DNA from: Deinococcus sp. KNUC1210
GTDB taxonomy: Bacteria > Deinococcota > Deinococci > Deinococcales > Deinococcaceae
Direction: 5' to 3'
Length of the DNA stretch: 64,000 bases
Assembly (NCBI RefSeq): GCF_022344005.1
Contig: NZ_CP092189.1
Coordinates: forward strand, 186,001 to 250,000
Below, in pieces: positions 35,336 to 44,107 of this stretch. The position numbers and the translations under genes were made by a program. The first letter of the stretch is position 1; every line of letters begins with the position of its first letter. The notes beneath the pieces were generated by a model, which was given only the letters and a program-made list of their open reading frames with translations, was not told the DNA's origin and ran no database searches.

Positions 35336-38293
35336 TTGAAGACGTATCTTCCCGTTTATGGGCTTGTCACAGCGCTGCTCCTCGCTGCATGCGGGCAACC
35401 CACCCAACCTCCGTCCGGTGGCTCGACCAATCCTGTACAGTCCAGCACCCTGGGTTCACTGTATGAAGTCGATTTTCAGGGTGTAGGGAAGGACAAGCCG
35501 AGCGTAACCACCCAAAGCCTCACAGATGGCCTGCATGGTCAGGCACTGGTCAATGTGGCCGGCACGCAGCTGACACTAGGCAGCGATCCGCTGTTCATTT
35601 CCTCGTTTATCGACCGGGCCACCAACATCCGGCATATTCAGGCGACGTTCAAGGTCACGAACAACGGCAGCACCCCGCTCGACAATCTGGTCTTTCTGCC
35701 GACCGTCACTGCCGATACCGATAATGATCCGTCAAACAACGCCGCGGCGCCGACCATCGCGGGGACGCCATTTCAGACGGTAGAGTTTTTTGACGGCAGC
35801 GACGCCTCGAGCCGGGCGACCTCACTGGCGCTGGGACACGGACAGCTACTGAATACGACGTCAGGCGCTGTGACCGATGACCCCGACGCCAGTCCGTTTC
35901 TGACCGGGCTGGATGTCAGCGGCGTCGTGCCCGTGCCCCCGACTGGTCTGAGCGCCAGTGTCGCCACCGTGGGCTGGCAGGTATCGCCCTCACTGGCACC
36001 TGGACAGAGCGCCAACGTCACGTTTGCCGTCGATGAGCAGAATGCCGATGCAAATAACCCGAAGAACGATCCGTACCGCTTCAGCCTCCTAGTGGCTGCC
36101 GCGCAGTCCGACGCGGCATCGGCAGCTGGCACCATCAATCCGGGCGTCATTCGCGGGACTGTTTCGGATTCGGCCCTGTTCGGCGGCAAGGTGGTGCTGG
36201 TCAACGGTGTCAGCTTCCCCAACACGCAGTTCAATGCCGCTGCGACGGTGAGCTTTGCCGGAAGCATCGATCTTCCTCTGGGTGTTCCACCTACGAGCGA
36301 TTTCACCGCTGCACTGCCGCCTCAAGGCGACCCCTGCACCTACAGCGGCACCGTTTCCGATTCCAGTGCCCGCATCGCTGGATATGCAGGCCTGCTGGCG
36401 TCCAGCTCACAGGGCGACCCGGTGGCAACCATTCAGGAAGCGGTGGTCAGCGGAGCAAAAGTTCCTGGAGCTATCGTCAGCCGCGTCTACGTCAATGCAC
36501 CGCTCGTGCTGAAGGCCAAAGTGAGCTGCTCAAACAGGCCTTATACCATCGACTACGACGTGACTCTACAGCAGGGGTGGAACGCCGTTGAGGTCAGTGG
36601 AAACAACTCGGCTTCGGTCATGAAGAACCTGAGCCCAGACGCTCGCAGCGCCCTGAAGGTGACGCGCCGGACGCCGGGCGTGACGGTCTCGCTGGACGAT
36701 TCCAGCGTCATCAACCTGAAGCCCGGAGAGCATGTGACCCGCAATGCCTACTTCTCACAGGTCGGCGCATATAGCGGCACTGTCAATCTCTCGACCAATA
36801 TTCCCGGCGTCAGCGTCGAACCTTCGACCGTCACGCTCGGCAGCTTGGGAACGCAGTCGATCCGGCCTGAAGGCTGGACACCTGCACTGAATGGCGATAT
36901 CAAAGCGCAAAGCCTGAGCACACCCATCACATTCGTGGCGGCTGCAAACGCACCGACACATTACGCTTACTCTTACAACGACGCGCTGATTATCAAAGAC
37001 GGCAGCGGGACCCAGGTGGGCAGCGGGAATATCAATGTTTCGCTGATTATCCCGGGTGTGTATGCGTATGTGAATAACAATAACGTCAGTCTGGCACAGG
37101 GAGGGACCACGACGCTGAGCGTCAACCTTAGCAGCGTCAATGGATTGAATGGTCCCGTGACCGTAAGTTTGTCCGGGCTACCGAGTGGAGTCACAGTTAC
37201 TCCCCAGACAGTTCAAGTCACTCCGAGCTCAGGCGGGACCGCGAACATACAACTTTCAGCCACAGCTGACGCCGTGACCGGAACGTCCACAGTCAGTCTC
37301 CTGATAGATCGACCCAACAGCAACACTTCAACATATTCGACGCAGGCGACCCTAAATGTTGTTCCGGCGCGAACTCTGCTGAGCACGCAAAGCGTCGCAG
37401 ATGTCCTGCCAGCCAGAGCGGGGACGTGGATCAAGTCCAATCCCATCTATCTAGGAAACAACCAGAACAGCCTGACCCTCACACGAATCCAAAACGGCCA
37501 GACAATCAAATCAATCGATTTTGCCTATTCGGCATCTGACAATACTCCCCTTCTACTTCCCACTCCTTCTGGCAACATCATCCTATCTACATATAGCTTG
37601 ATTGAACTTCTACATGACGATGGGGGACCACAGGACAGCTATTTGACTGGAGGAACCGGCTGGAGTGCCTCGACTATCGCCGCCGATTACCGTGACAGGG
37701 TCTGGGCTTTGAAAACCAATACCTATACTGAAGTACCACTTGTCAGTCTTACTCGCTACGATCCAAATACAACGACGCTCAATCCAGCAATCAACGCTCC
37801 AACAGGAGAGCTAGTCACCATCGACGACTCAGGCATGATCGCTCAGAACAGTACGCTACGGGTCAGCAATGACGGTCGAACGATGGTTATTACCTCCAGC
37901 ACTCCAGGAAAGACCTTTGCGATAAATACAGAGACGGCAACAATCACCAATCTCAACATGACGTTGAATGACCCGTCAAACGTCGTCGTCGGAAATGACG
38001 GGACAGTTTGGATCAGTTCCTACGGCACCATTCAGAGACGCAATCCAGACGGCAGCCTTACGGCTATCTCTGGTTTACAAGGATCGACTCTGATCGGCAT
38101 TGATCGTCAGGATCCCGACATCCTCTGGCTCAACAACAGCAATAAAATCGTCCGCTTTTCTATCTCCGGCCAGTCTGTCAAGACACTGGATTTCTCGACA
38201 TTCAATGTCTTCAAAGCAGTATTGCCTTTCAGTGGTGGCCTTGATGTGGCATCTGGCAGCTACAACGCGTTTTATCTGTCTCACCTGAACTAG
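35336..38293 (+). CDS. Large surface lipoprotein with Ig-like modules and C-terminal propeller-like region
   Basis: 985 residues from a TTG start with AGAGG seven bases upstream. Lipobox LLAAC (Cys16-17 region: LLLAACGQP). An N-terminal module (FIDRATNIRHIQATFKVTNN) is related to that of the two lipoproteins at 27-31 kb. A second block (VTRRTPGVTVSLDDSSVINL, NIPGVSVEPSTVTLGSLGTQ) is nearly repeated in the next gene. An Ig-like module follows (LSGLPSGVTVTPQTVQV), and residues about 690-985 have repeated short beta segments typical of a propeller. The last third is visibly lower in GC than the first. Function unknown; probably cell-surface. Confidence 0.8.
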   Translation: MKTYLPVYGLVTALLLAACGQPTQPPSGGSTNPVQSSTLGSLYEVDFQGVGKDKPSVTTQSLTDGLHGQALVNVAGTQLTLGSDPLFISSFIDRATNIRHIQATFKVTNNGSTPLDNLVFLPTVTADTDNDPSNNAAAPTIAGTPFQTVEFFDGSDASSRATSLALGHGQLLNTTSGAVTDDPDASPFLTGLDVSGVVPVPPTGLSASVATVGWQVSPSLAPGQSANVTFAVDEQNADANNPKNDPYRFSLLVAAAQSDAASAAGTINPGVIRGTVSDSALFGGKVVLVNGVSFPNTQFNAAATVSFAGSIDLPLGVPPTSDFTAALPPQGDPCTYSGTVSDSSARIAGYAGLLASSSQGDPVATIQEAVVSGAKVPGAIVSRVYVNAPLVLKAKVSCSNRPYTIDYDVTLQQGWNAVEVSGNNSASVMKNLSPDARSALKVTRRTPGVTVSLDDSSVINLKPGEHVTRNAYFSQVGAYSGTVNLSTNIPGVSVEPSTVTLGSLGTQSIRPEGWTPALNGDIKAQSLSTPITFVAAANAPTHYAYSYNDALIIKDGSGTQVGSGNINVSLIIPGVYAYVNNNNVSLAQGGTTTLSVNLSSVNGLNGPVTVSLSGLPSGVTVTPQTVQVTPSSGGTANIQLSATADAVTGTSTVSLLIDRPNSNTSTYSTQATLNVVPARTLLSTQSVADVLPARAGTWIKSNPIYLGNNQNSLTLTRIQNGQTIKSIDFAYSASDNTPLLLPTPSGNIILSTYSLIELLHDDGGPQDSYLTGGTGWSASTIAADYRDRVWALKTNTYTEVPLVSLTRYDPNTTTLNPAINAPTGELVTIDDSGMIAQNSTLRVSNDGRTMVITSSTPGKTFAINTETATITNLNMTLNDPSNVVVGNDGTVWISSYGTIQRRNPDGSLTAISGLQGSTLIGIDRQDPDILWLNNSNKIVRFSISGQSVKTLDFSTFNVFKAVLPFSGGLDVASGSYNAFYLSHLN

Positions 38294-38340
38294 CTTCCAA
38301 CATCCATTCACGTCTCGTGTACTTTCTCTAGAGGTTTCCG

Positions 38341-40422
38341 TTGAATATTCGTTTCCCCACCGTAATTGGACTGGCGACAGGTCTGCTGCTGTCTGCCTGC
38401 TCCCCCACGTCAGCCCCTCAACCTAGTCCTTCAACGACCCAGCTGACGACTCACCTTCAGAGTGCCGGCGCACTCTACGAAGTCAACTTTCATGGCAGCG
38501 GCGATGCGCAGCCCACTGCCGTTGCTCAAGCGCTTCATGCTGGCCCCAGCGCTCAATCGCTGGTGAACGCCCCCGAAACACTGGGCTTCTCAGGTGTGCC
38601 GCTCTTTACTTCCTCGTTTACCGACCGGGTCAACCATACACGGCACGTCCAGGCCACCTTTAAGGTCACCAACAACACCAGCAGTACCCTGAACAATCTG
38701 ACGTTCTTGCCCACCAGCACTGCCGATACTGATGGCGATGTCAGCAACAATGCGTCTGTGCCGACCATCGCGGGCACGCCCTTCCACAGTGTTCAGCTCT
38801 TCGACGGCAGTGACGCTTCAGCCCGCGCCGCCGACCTGATTACCGTGCGCGGTCAACTGCTGAACGCTGCCACAGGCGAAGTGAGCGTAGATCCAGCCGC
38901 CAACCCGGTTCTCCGCAAGCTGGATGTAAGCAGTGTCATTGCCGTTCCGCCCGCTGGGCTGACAGCAAACGTGCTGGATTATGGATGGCGAGCTGCCTCT
39001 TCCCTCGCACCGGGCGAAAGCGCAAACATCACCTTCGCCGTCGATATCCAGAATGTCGATATCAACAATCCGAAGGCCGATCCTTACAACTTCAGCTTAG
39101 TGTTGACTCCCGCACAGGATGATCCGGCCCTTGCCGTAACGGGATCAGCGATCGATCCATCAACCATTCAGGGAACAGTGAGCGATTCGGCGCTGTTTGG
39201 CGGCACGGCCACACTGATCAGTGCCGGGGGCTACAGTGATCCGGCCACAGCCATCAGCACCGGCATCGGCAGTGCCGGACAGCTCAGCCTCACCTTGCCC
39301 AGCACGCCACCAAGGAGCGACTTCTTCCCTGCAATTCCTAATCCCGGCTATTTCAGCAGTTGCACCTTCAGCGGCACCACCTCTGACTCTGCTGCCAGTA
39401 TTGCCGCCTACATCGGCTTCAACGCCTACAGCAGCGGCGCTGACCCAGTGGCAACCATGCAAGAACAGTTGGTCAGCGGCGCTTCGGTCGAGGGCGCACA
39501 GGTTGGCCATCTTTATACCAGCCAACCTCTGACTCTCAGCGGAACGGTCGATTGTCTCTTCAGCAGGACCAAATATGAACTGAACCTGAATGCGGGCTGG
39601 AACGCCGTCGAACTGAGCAGCGTGAACAGTACCACAACGATCAAGACTCTGAGCAGCACAGCCCGCAGCGTTCTGAAGGTGACGCGGAAGACCCCTGGTG
39701 TCACGGTCTCGCTGGACGACACCAGTCCCATCACACTGCACCCTGGCGAACGCGTGACCCGCAACGCCACCTTTTTGCAGGCGGGGGCATACAGCGGCAC
39801 AGTCAAGCTCTCGACCAACATTCCAGGCGTCAGCGTCGAACCTTCGACTGTTACCCTGAGTCCACTGGGAACCCAAACTGTGAAGGCTGAAAGCTGGCCG
39901 CTGGGCAACAAAACGCTGACTTCGGCGGGACTGAGCAGCATCCAGCCGCTCAGTCTGGGCACGCCGATTACCTTTGTGGCGGCAGCAGACGCACCCGCTC
40001 ACGGCAACAGTTTTACATCAAGCAATGACCTTCTGATTATCAGTGAAGCCAATGGAACGCAGCTGAACACCGTTGATCTTAGAGTATATGTGCAGATTCC
40101 GTCTGTTTGCGTCTACTACCCACCCTATAATTCAATCTCAATGAACAAAGGCGGTAACACCGTCGCCAATGTTTCTGTATCCAGTGTGAACGGATACAGT
40201 GGAACCGTACTGGTTTCGGTGCCAGATCTACCCGTCGGAATTACCATAATTCCTCAGACAGTAACGCTGATGCCCGGAGATACAGTATCTGTCAATCTTC
40301 CTTTTCTTGCCTCGACTGATGCTCCATCCGGCGGTTTCTATGCCAGCTTTAGTGCACTGCCAGCTCCATTAGCGATGTGCGGCTACTCCTCTTCCAGTGC
40401 ATATTTTTATATCTTCCCCTAG
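38341..40422 (+). CDS. Surface lipoprotein, tandem paralogue
   Basis: 693 residues, again from a TTG start, with AGAGG seven bases upstream. Lipobox LLSAC (LLLSACSPT). It aligns over most of its length with the preceding lipoprotein: SSFTDRVNHTRHVQATFKVT, VTRKTPGVTVSLDDTSPITL, NIPGVSVEPSTVTLSPLGTQ. It stops after one Ig-like module and lacks the propeller-like C-terminus. Only 47 bases separate the genes, and both share the leader AGAGGTTTC-N2-TTG, so they are a recent tandem duplication, probably co-transcribed. A 21-bp hairpin follows. Confidence 0.8.
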   Translation: MNIRFPTVIGLATGLLLSACSPTSAPQPSPSTTQLTTHLQSAGALYEVNFHGSGDAQPTAVAQALHAGPSAQSLVNAPETLGFSGVPLFTSSFTDRVNHTRHVQATFKVTNNTSSTLNNLTFLPTSTADTDGDVSNNASVPTIAGTPFHSVQLFDGSDASARAADLITVRGQLLNAATGEVSVDPAANPVLRKLDVSSVIAVPPAGLTANVLDYGWRAASSLAPGESANITFAVDIQNVDINNPKADPYNFSLVLTPAQDDPALAVTGSAIDPSTIQGTVSDSALFGGTATLISAGGYSDPATAISTGIGSAGQLSLTLPSTPPRSDFFPAIPNPGYFSSCTFSGTTSDSAASIAAYIGFNAYSSGADPVATMQEQLVSGASVEGAQVGHLYTSQPLTLSGTVDCLFSRTKYELNLNAGWNAVELSSVNSTTTIKTLSSTARSVLKVTRKTPGVTVSLDDTSPITLHPGERVTRNATFLQAGAYSGTVKLSTNIPGVSVEPSTVTLSPLGTQTVKAESWPLGNKTLTSAGLSSIQPLSLGTPITFVAAADAPAHGNSFTSSNDLLIISEANGTQLNTVDLRVYVQIPSVCVYYPPYNSISMNKGGNTVANVSVSSVNGYSGTVLVSVPDLPVGITIIPQTVTLMPGDTVSVNLPFLASTDAPSGGFYASFSALPAPLAMCGYSSSSAYFYIFP

Positions 40423-40475
40423 TTCTTGACATATTATTTTAGCTTCACCGAGCGAAACTAGATCATCTCAAAGTT

Positions 40476-40526
40476 AAAACACAGGGATCAATATCTATAG
40501 TACTTAGATATTGATCCCTGTGTTTT
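40476..40526 (+). terminator. 21-bp perfect hairpin after the lipoprotein pair
   Basis: Positions 40476-40496 and 40506-40526 are perfectly complementary over 21 bases around a nine-base loop, starting with AAAACACAGGG and ending with CCCTGTGTTTT. It is T-rich on both flanks, so it should terminate in both directions. It sits in an AT-rich patch (about 40423-40620) with no gene. Confidence 0.85.
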
Positions 40527-40622
40527 AAATCTTAAAATTTTCAGACTTTAATCTTCATATACATCGCTTTTTCTGAGTAGATACGTTTTACTTCTAATAT
40601 ATTTGACCATATCAAAATTGCT

Positions 40623-40655
40623 AGCAGGCCGCCCAAAGTAGATGGGCGGCCTGCT
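40623..40655 (-). terminator. Terminator of the acyl-CoA dehydrogenase gene
   Basis: Perfect 13-bp stem AGCAGGCCGCCCA (40623-40635) against 40643-40655, three bases after the stop codon, followed on the minus strand by AGCAATTTTG. Confidence 0.75.
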
Positions 40656-40658
40656 TTC

Positions 40659-41813
40659 CTACTCCCGCTCCAGCACCCCGCGTCCCAGCATCGCCAGGGC
40701 CTGTTCGTCGGAAGGTGGGTGGGTCAGCCCGGCTCTGGCATCTCGCAGGAGCCGTTCCAGTGGCAGGCTCGCGGTGAGTGCTGCGCCGCCCGCCACCCGC
40801 AGTGCCTGATCGGTGACGCTGACGGCTGCATTGGTACACAGGCTTTTGGCCGCCGCCAGCCGGGGCAACAGGGCCGCTCTGCCGCCGGGCTGTTCGCTCC
40901 ATTCGTGGCAGACCGCGTGCAGCACACTGCGGGCCGCCAGAAGTTCCAGTTCCATACGCCCAGCGGCCTCCTGAACCTTGGGTAGCGTGGCGATCGGCTG
41001 CCCGAGTGCGGTTGGCACGCGCTCCCAGGCATAGGCTTTCAGCGCGTCGAGGGCGGCCTGCCCGACACCCAGATACGTCGCCGCCACCGCCGTCCAGAAC
41101 CACGCACTGCCCGCCGGATGAGACGGCGTGGGAGGAATGGCGTGGCTGTCTGGCACGAACACCTCTTCCAGCAGCACATCGTCGGAGCCGCTGGCCCGCA
41201 GACTCAGGCTGCCGCTCCAGGTGGGCTGAATGCTGACGCCCGGCGCAGCCGACGGAATGACAAAGCGCCAGACCTGCTCCTGGGGCGTGGCGGCACTGAC
41301 GACCAGGAAGTCGAGCGCCCGCACCCCGGTGGACCATGTTTTGCGTCCGGACACATGCCAGCCGCCCGGCACCTGCTCGGCACGGGTGGCAGGCAGGCCC
41401 CCGCGTGACGGACTGCCCAGTTCCGGCTCGCTGGCAAGCGAATTGGCGAGTGCGCCACGTTCCACACTGGCGCGGCAGACTTCGGCATACAGTGCCTGCG
41501 ACCAGCCGCCCGATTCTGCCAGCGACCCCAGCAGGTGCGCGTTCATGGCAGCGATCAGAGCAGCCGAGGCGTCGCCGCTGCCCAGCGTTTCCTGGGTCTG
41601 AGCGACCTCCAGCAGCGTCGCGCCCAGGCCGCCCAGCCGCGTGGGAACGGTCAGTGCCGGATACCCGCTGGCTTTGAGGGCCGCCATGCTCGCTTCCGAG
41701 AGTTCCCCAGCCGCGTCGGCGCGGGCGGCATCGGCACGGAAGCGGGCCGCCAGTTCCGAGCTGAGGCGCTGAAGGTGGGCGGCCCGTTCGGCATCACGCA
41801 GAAGCAACGTCAT
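40659..41813 (-). CDS. Acyl-CoA dehydrogenase family protein
   Basis: 384 residues from ATG 41813 (GTG 41816 is equally placed); TACACT (complement of 41822-41827) is the probable leaderless -10 box. The three-domain flavoprotein pattern is present: N-terminal helices (LKASGYPALTVPTRLGGLGA), the middle beta domain (GWHVSGRKTWSTGVRALDFL) and the C-terminal helical domain (QALRVAGGAALTASLPLERL, LLRDARAGLTHPP). The latter resembles the DszC/SfnB-like subgroup, and no canonical catalytic Glu is obvious. It could be a true dehydrogenase or a flavin-dependent oxygenase-type relative. Confidence 0.85.
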   Translation of the reverse strand: MTLLLRDAERAAHLQRLSSELAARFRADAARADAAGELSEASMAALKASGYPALTVPTRLGGLGATLLEVAQTQETLGSGDASAALIAAMNAHLLGSLAESGGWSQALYAEVCRASVERGALANSLASEPELGSPSRGGLPATRAEQVPGGWHVSGRKTWSTGVRALDFLVVSAATPQEQVWRFVIPSAAPGVSIQPTWSGSLSLRASGSDDVLLEEVFVPDSHAIPPTPSHPAGSAWFWTAVAATYLGVGQAALDALKAYAWERVPTALGQPIATLPKVQEAAGRMELELLAARSVLHAVCHEWSEQPGGRAALLPRLAAAKSLCTNAAVSVTDQALRVAGGAALTASLPLERLLRDARAGLTHPPSDEQALAMLGRGVLERE

Positions 41814-41952
41814 CACCGCTCAGTGTAGAACGCGCCCTGCAGCGCAACGGTGGGAAGACAGGCGGAAAATAGGGGGCGTTTCTTCAAGTTCGGTCAGTGC
41901 CTGCCGCCGCTTCCCTGCATGTCCTCACCTTCCAGACGCGATACTGGCGCGG

Positions 41953-42651
41953 ATGACTGCCGAAGCCCCTGTGCCCCTGCTGCGTGCCGAGGGGCTGAGC
42001 CGCCATGTCGAAGGACGCCCGCTGTGGCAGCGCCTGCGGCTGGAGCTGCGCGAGTCCGAGCGGCTGGCAGTGGTCGGGCCGTCGGGCAGCGGCAAGAGTC
42101 TGCTGCTGCGGGCGCTGGCGGGCCTGGACGCCCTGGAACACGGCGTCGTGTATCTGGATGAACGGCCTCAGACGCGCTGGGCCATGCCCGACTTTCGCTC
42201 GCGGGTGATGTACCTGCCGCAGCGCCCGGCTCTGGGGAGCGGCACCGTTCTCGATGAACTCCGCCAGCCATTTGCCCTGAAAGTGCACGCCGGAAAACAG
42301 TTCAACAAGACGCGGGCCGCCGAACTCCTGACGCTGCTGGGTCGCCCAGCCTCGTTTCTGACGCTGAACCTCTCCACACTGTCGGGCGGCGAAGAGCAGA
42401 CCGTCGCGCTGATCCGTGCCCTGCTGCTCGACCCGGCGGTGCTGCTGCTCGACGAGGCCACCGCGTCGCTCGACCCGGAAGCGTCCCGGCTGGCCGAGGC
42501 CGAACTGTTGCGCTGGAACGAAGTGCCGGGCCGGGCCCTGATCTGGGTGAGCCACGACCCGGCCCAGCGCGAGCGGATCGCCACACATCACCTCGACATC
42601 CAGCAGCCCAGCTCGCCAGCACGGCCGAGCACCGAGCGGCTGCCCGCATGA
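41953..42651 (+). CDS. ABC transporter ATP-binding protein, FetA/YbbL type
   Basis: 232 residues. Walker A GPSGSGKSLLLRAL, Q-loop VMYLPQRPAL, signature LSGGEEQTVALIRAL, Walker B VLLLDEATASLDPEAS and switch HDPAQ are all present. The ATGA overlap with the next gene, a UPF0014/FetB-type permease, identifies the pair as FetAB-like. In E. coli FetAB is linked to iron homeostasis and oxidative stress resistance. GATACT lies seven bases before the ATG. Confidence 0.88.
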   Translation: MTAEAPVPLLRAEGLSRHVEGRPLWQRLRLELRESERLAVVGPSGSGKSLLLRALAGLDALEHGVVYLDERPQTRWAMPDFRSRVMYLPQRPALGSGTVLDELRQPFALKVHAGKQFNKTRAAELLTLLGRPASFLTLNLSTLSGGEEQTVALIRALLLDPAVLLLDEATASLDPEASRLAEAELLRWNEVPGRALIWVSHDPAQRERIATHHLDIQQPSSPARPSTERLPA

Positions 42652-43430
42652 GCCTGCCGATTTCACTGCCGCAACTGGCGCTGGCATCGGCGCTGCTGTT
42701 TGTCAGCGTGGTGCTGTCGTGGCGGCTGCGGCTGGGCCTGACACGCGACATCCTGATATCGGGCCTGCGGATGGGAGTGCAGCTCCTGCTGGTGGGCCTG
42801 ATTCTCGGCTGGGTCTTTGCGCTGAAACACCCGCTACCGGTGCTGGGCATCGGCCTGATCATGACGATATTGGCTGCCCAGGCCGCTGCCGGACGCACGA
42901 AGCGGCGTTACGCTGCGCTCTACCTCGACAGTTTCGTGGCGATCTTCGGCAGTTCCTTCCTGCTGACCGGACTGGCGCTGTGGGGCATCATTCGGGTTCA
43001 TCCGTGGTGGGGCGCACAGTACGCCGTGCCGATTCTGGGCATGGTGCTGGGCAACACCCTGACCGGCGTGGCGCTGTCCCTGGAACGGTTTCTGAGCGAG
43101 CTGGAAACAGGGCGGGGCCGCATCGAGGGGCGGCTGGCGCTGGGAGCAACCCGCTGGGAGGCCGCCCATAGCGCAGTCGCGGCGAGCGTTCGAACCGGCA
43201 TGATTCCGACGCTCAACAGCATGGCGGTCATGGGATTGGTGAGTCTGCCGGGCATGATGACCGGGCAGCTTCTGGCGGGCGAGGCTCCGGCAAACGCGGT
43301 GCGCTACCAGATCGTGATCATGTTCGTGCTCGCCACCAGTTCGGCGCTCGGCAGTCTGATCGTGGTGCTGCTGGCCTACCGCGTGCTGCTCGATAAACGC
43401 GATCGCCTGAGACTCGATCTGCTGAAGTGA
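42648..43430 (+). CDS. ABC transporter permease, FetB/UPF0014 family
   Basis: 260 residues with about seven membrane helices. Family features are GLRMGVQLLLVGLILGWVF near the start, NTLTGVALSLERFLSELETG, ALGATRWEAAHSAVAASVRTG and LVSLPGMMTGQLLAGEAPA. It is translationally coupled to its ATPase by an ATGA overlap. Predicted to form an exporter-type complex for a metal, probably iron, in the cytoplasmic membrane. Confidence 0.92.
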   Translation: MSLPISLPQLALASALLFVSVVLSWRLRLGLTRDILISGLRMGVQLLLVGLILGWVFALKHPLPVLGIGLIMTILAAQAAAGRTKRRYAALYLDSFVAIFGSSFLLTGLALWGIIRVHPWWGAQYAVPILGMVLGNTLTGVALSLERFLSELETGRGRIEGRLALGATRWEAAHSAVAASVRTGMIPTLNSMAVMGLVSLPGMMTGQLLAGEAPANAVRYQIVIMFVLATSSALGSLIVVLLAYRVLLDKRDRLRLDLLK

Positions 43431-43505
43431 ACCCAGGGGCGGCAGCGTGAAAAACAGCGCACAATTTACCGCCGCTATACCAAGCCTGCCTAAGATCGGG
43501 CCACC

Positions 43506-43985
43506 ATGAAGCTGACACCTGCGTTGCTCTCCGCCACCATGCTCCTGACCCTCACCGCCACGCCGCTCAGCACTTCGCACGCCATCCTCGACAAGACGCG
43601 CTTCGTGGTTCATCTGGGGATTGCCTACTACGCCTTTCACCACTGGGATCTGCAGCCGTACAAGGCGGGCAAGTTTGCGGCAGGCGCACCGGGCCGCACC
43701 TCCGCGATGGTCAAGGGCGGCCTTGCGCTGGCCTTCGCCGCGCATGAAGTGGCAGTCGCAAAGAAGATCGCCGACAAGAGCCACGACCCCCTGCTGATGA
43801 AGCTCGACGCCTCGCTGGGCGGCCTGAGCAGCAAGATGAACAGCATCGGCAGCGGCCTGAAATCGGGCAATCTGAACCCCGCCGATCTTCAGAGTCTGGA
43901 AAACGACACCACCTCGCTCAGCGGAAGCGCCGCCGCGAACGGACAACAGATCAAGGACATCGCCACGCCGATTCCTGGCTTGTAA
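43506..43985 (+). CDS. Small exported protein of unknown function
   Basis: 159 residues with a signal peptide (LLSATMLLTLTATPLSTSHA, cleavage near residue 26). The mature part has a short hydrophobic stretch (FVVHLGIAYYAFHHWDL) and a helical Ser/Gly/Leu-rich tail (SSKMNSIGSGLKSGNLNPAD). I do not recognise the family. TAAGAT lies nine bases before the ATG. A 20-bp hairpin follows, so it is a single-gene unit. Confidence 0.75.
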   Translation: MKLTPALLSATMLLTLTATPLSTSHAILDKTRFVVHLGIAYYAFHHWDLQPYKAGKFAAGAPGRTSAMVKGGLALAFAAHEVAVAKKIADKSHDPLLMKLDASLGGLSSKMNSIGSGLKSGNLNPADLQSLENDTTSLSGSAAANGQQIKDIATPIPGL

Positions 43986-43990
43986 ACAGG

Positions 43991-44040
43991 GAAATCAGAG
44001 CGCCCACCCCGCAATCTGCAGGGGTGGGCGCTCTGATTTC
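43991..44040 (+). terminator. 20-bp perfect hairpin, bidirectional terminator
   Basis: Positions 43991-44010 pair perfectly with 44021-44040 (GAAATCAGAGCGCCC... against ...GGGCGCTCTGATTTC), with a ten-base loop. It starts six bases past the stop of the small exported protein and lies 68 bases beyond the pta stop, so it may serve both convergent genes. Confidence 0.8.
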
Positions 44041-44107
44041 CTGTGGCCTTGCCTGGATTAGCGGCGAGATTCTATAGCTCCCAGCTCTGTTCAGCACTCT
44101 CCAACGG

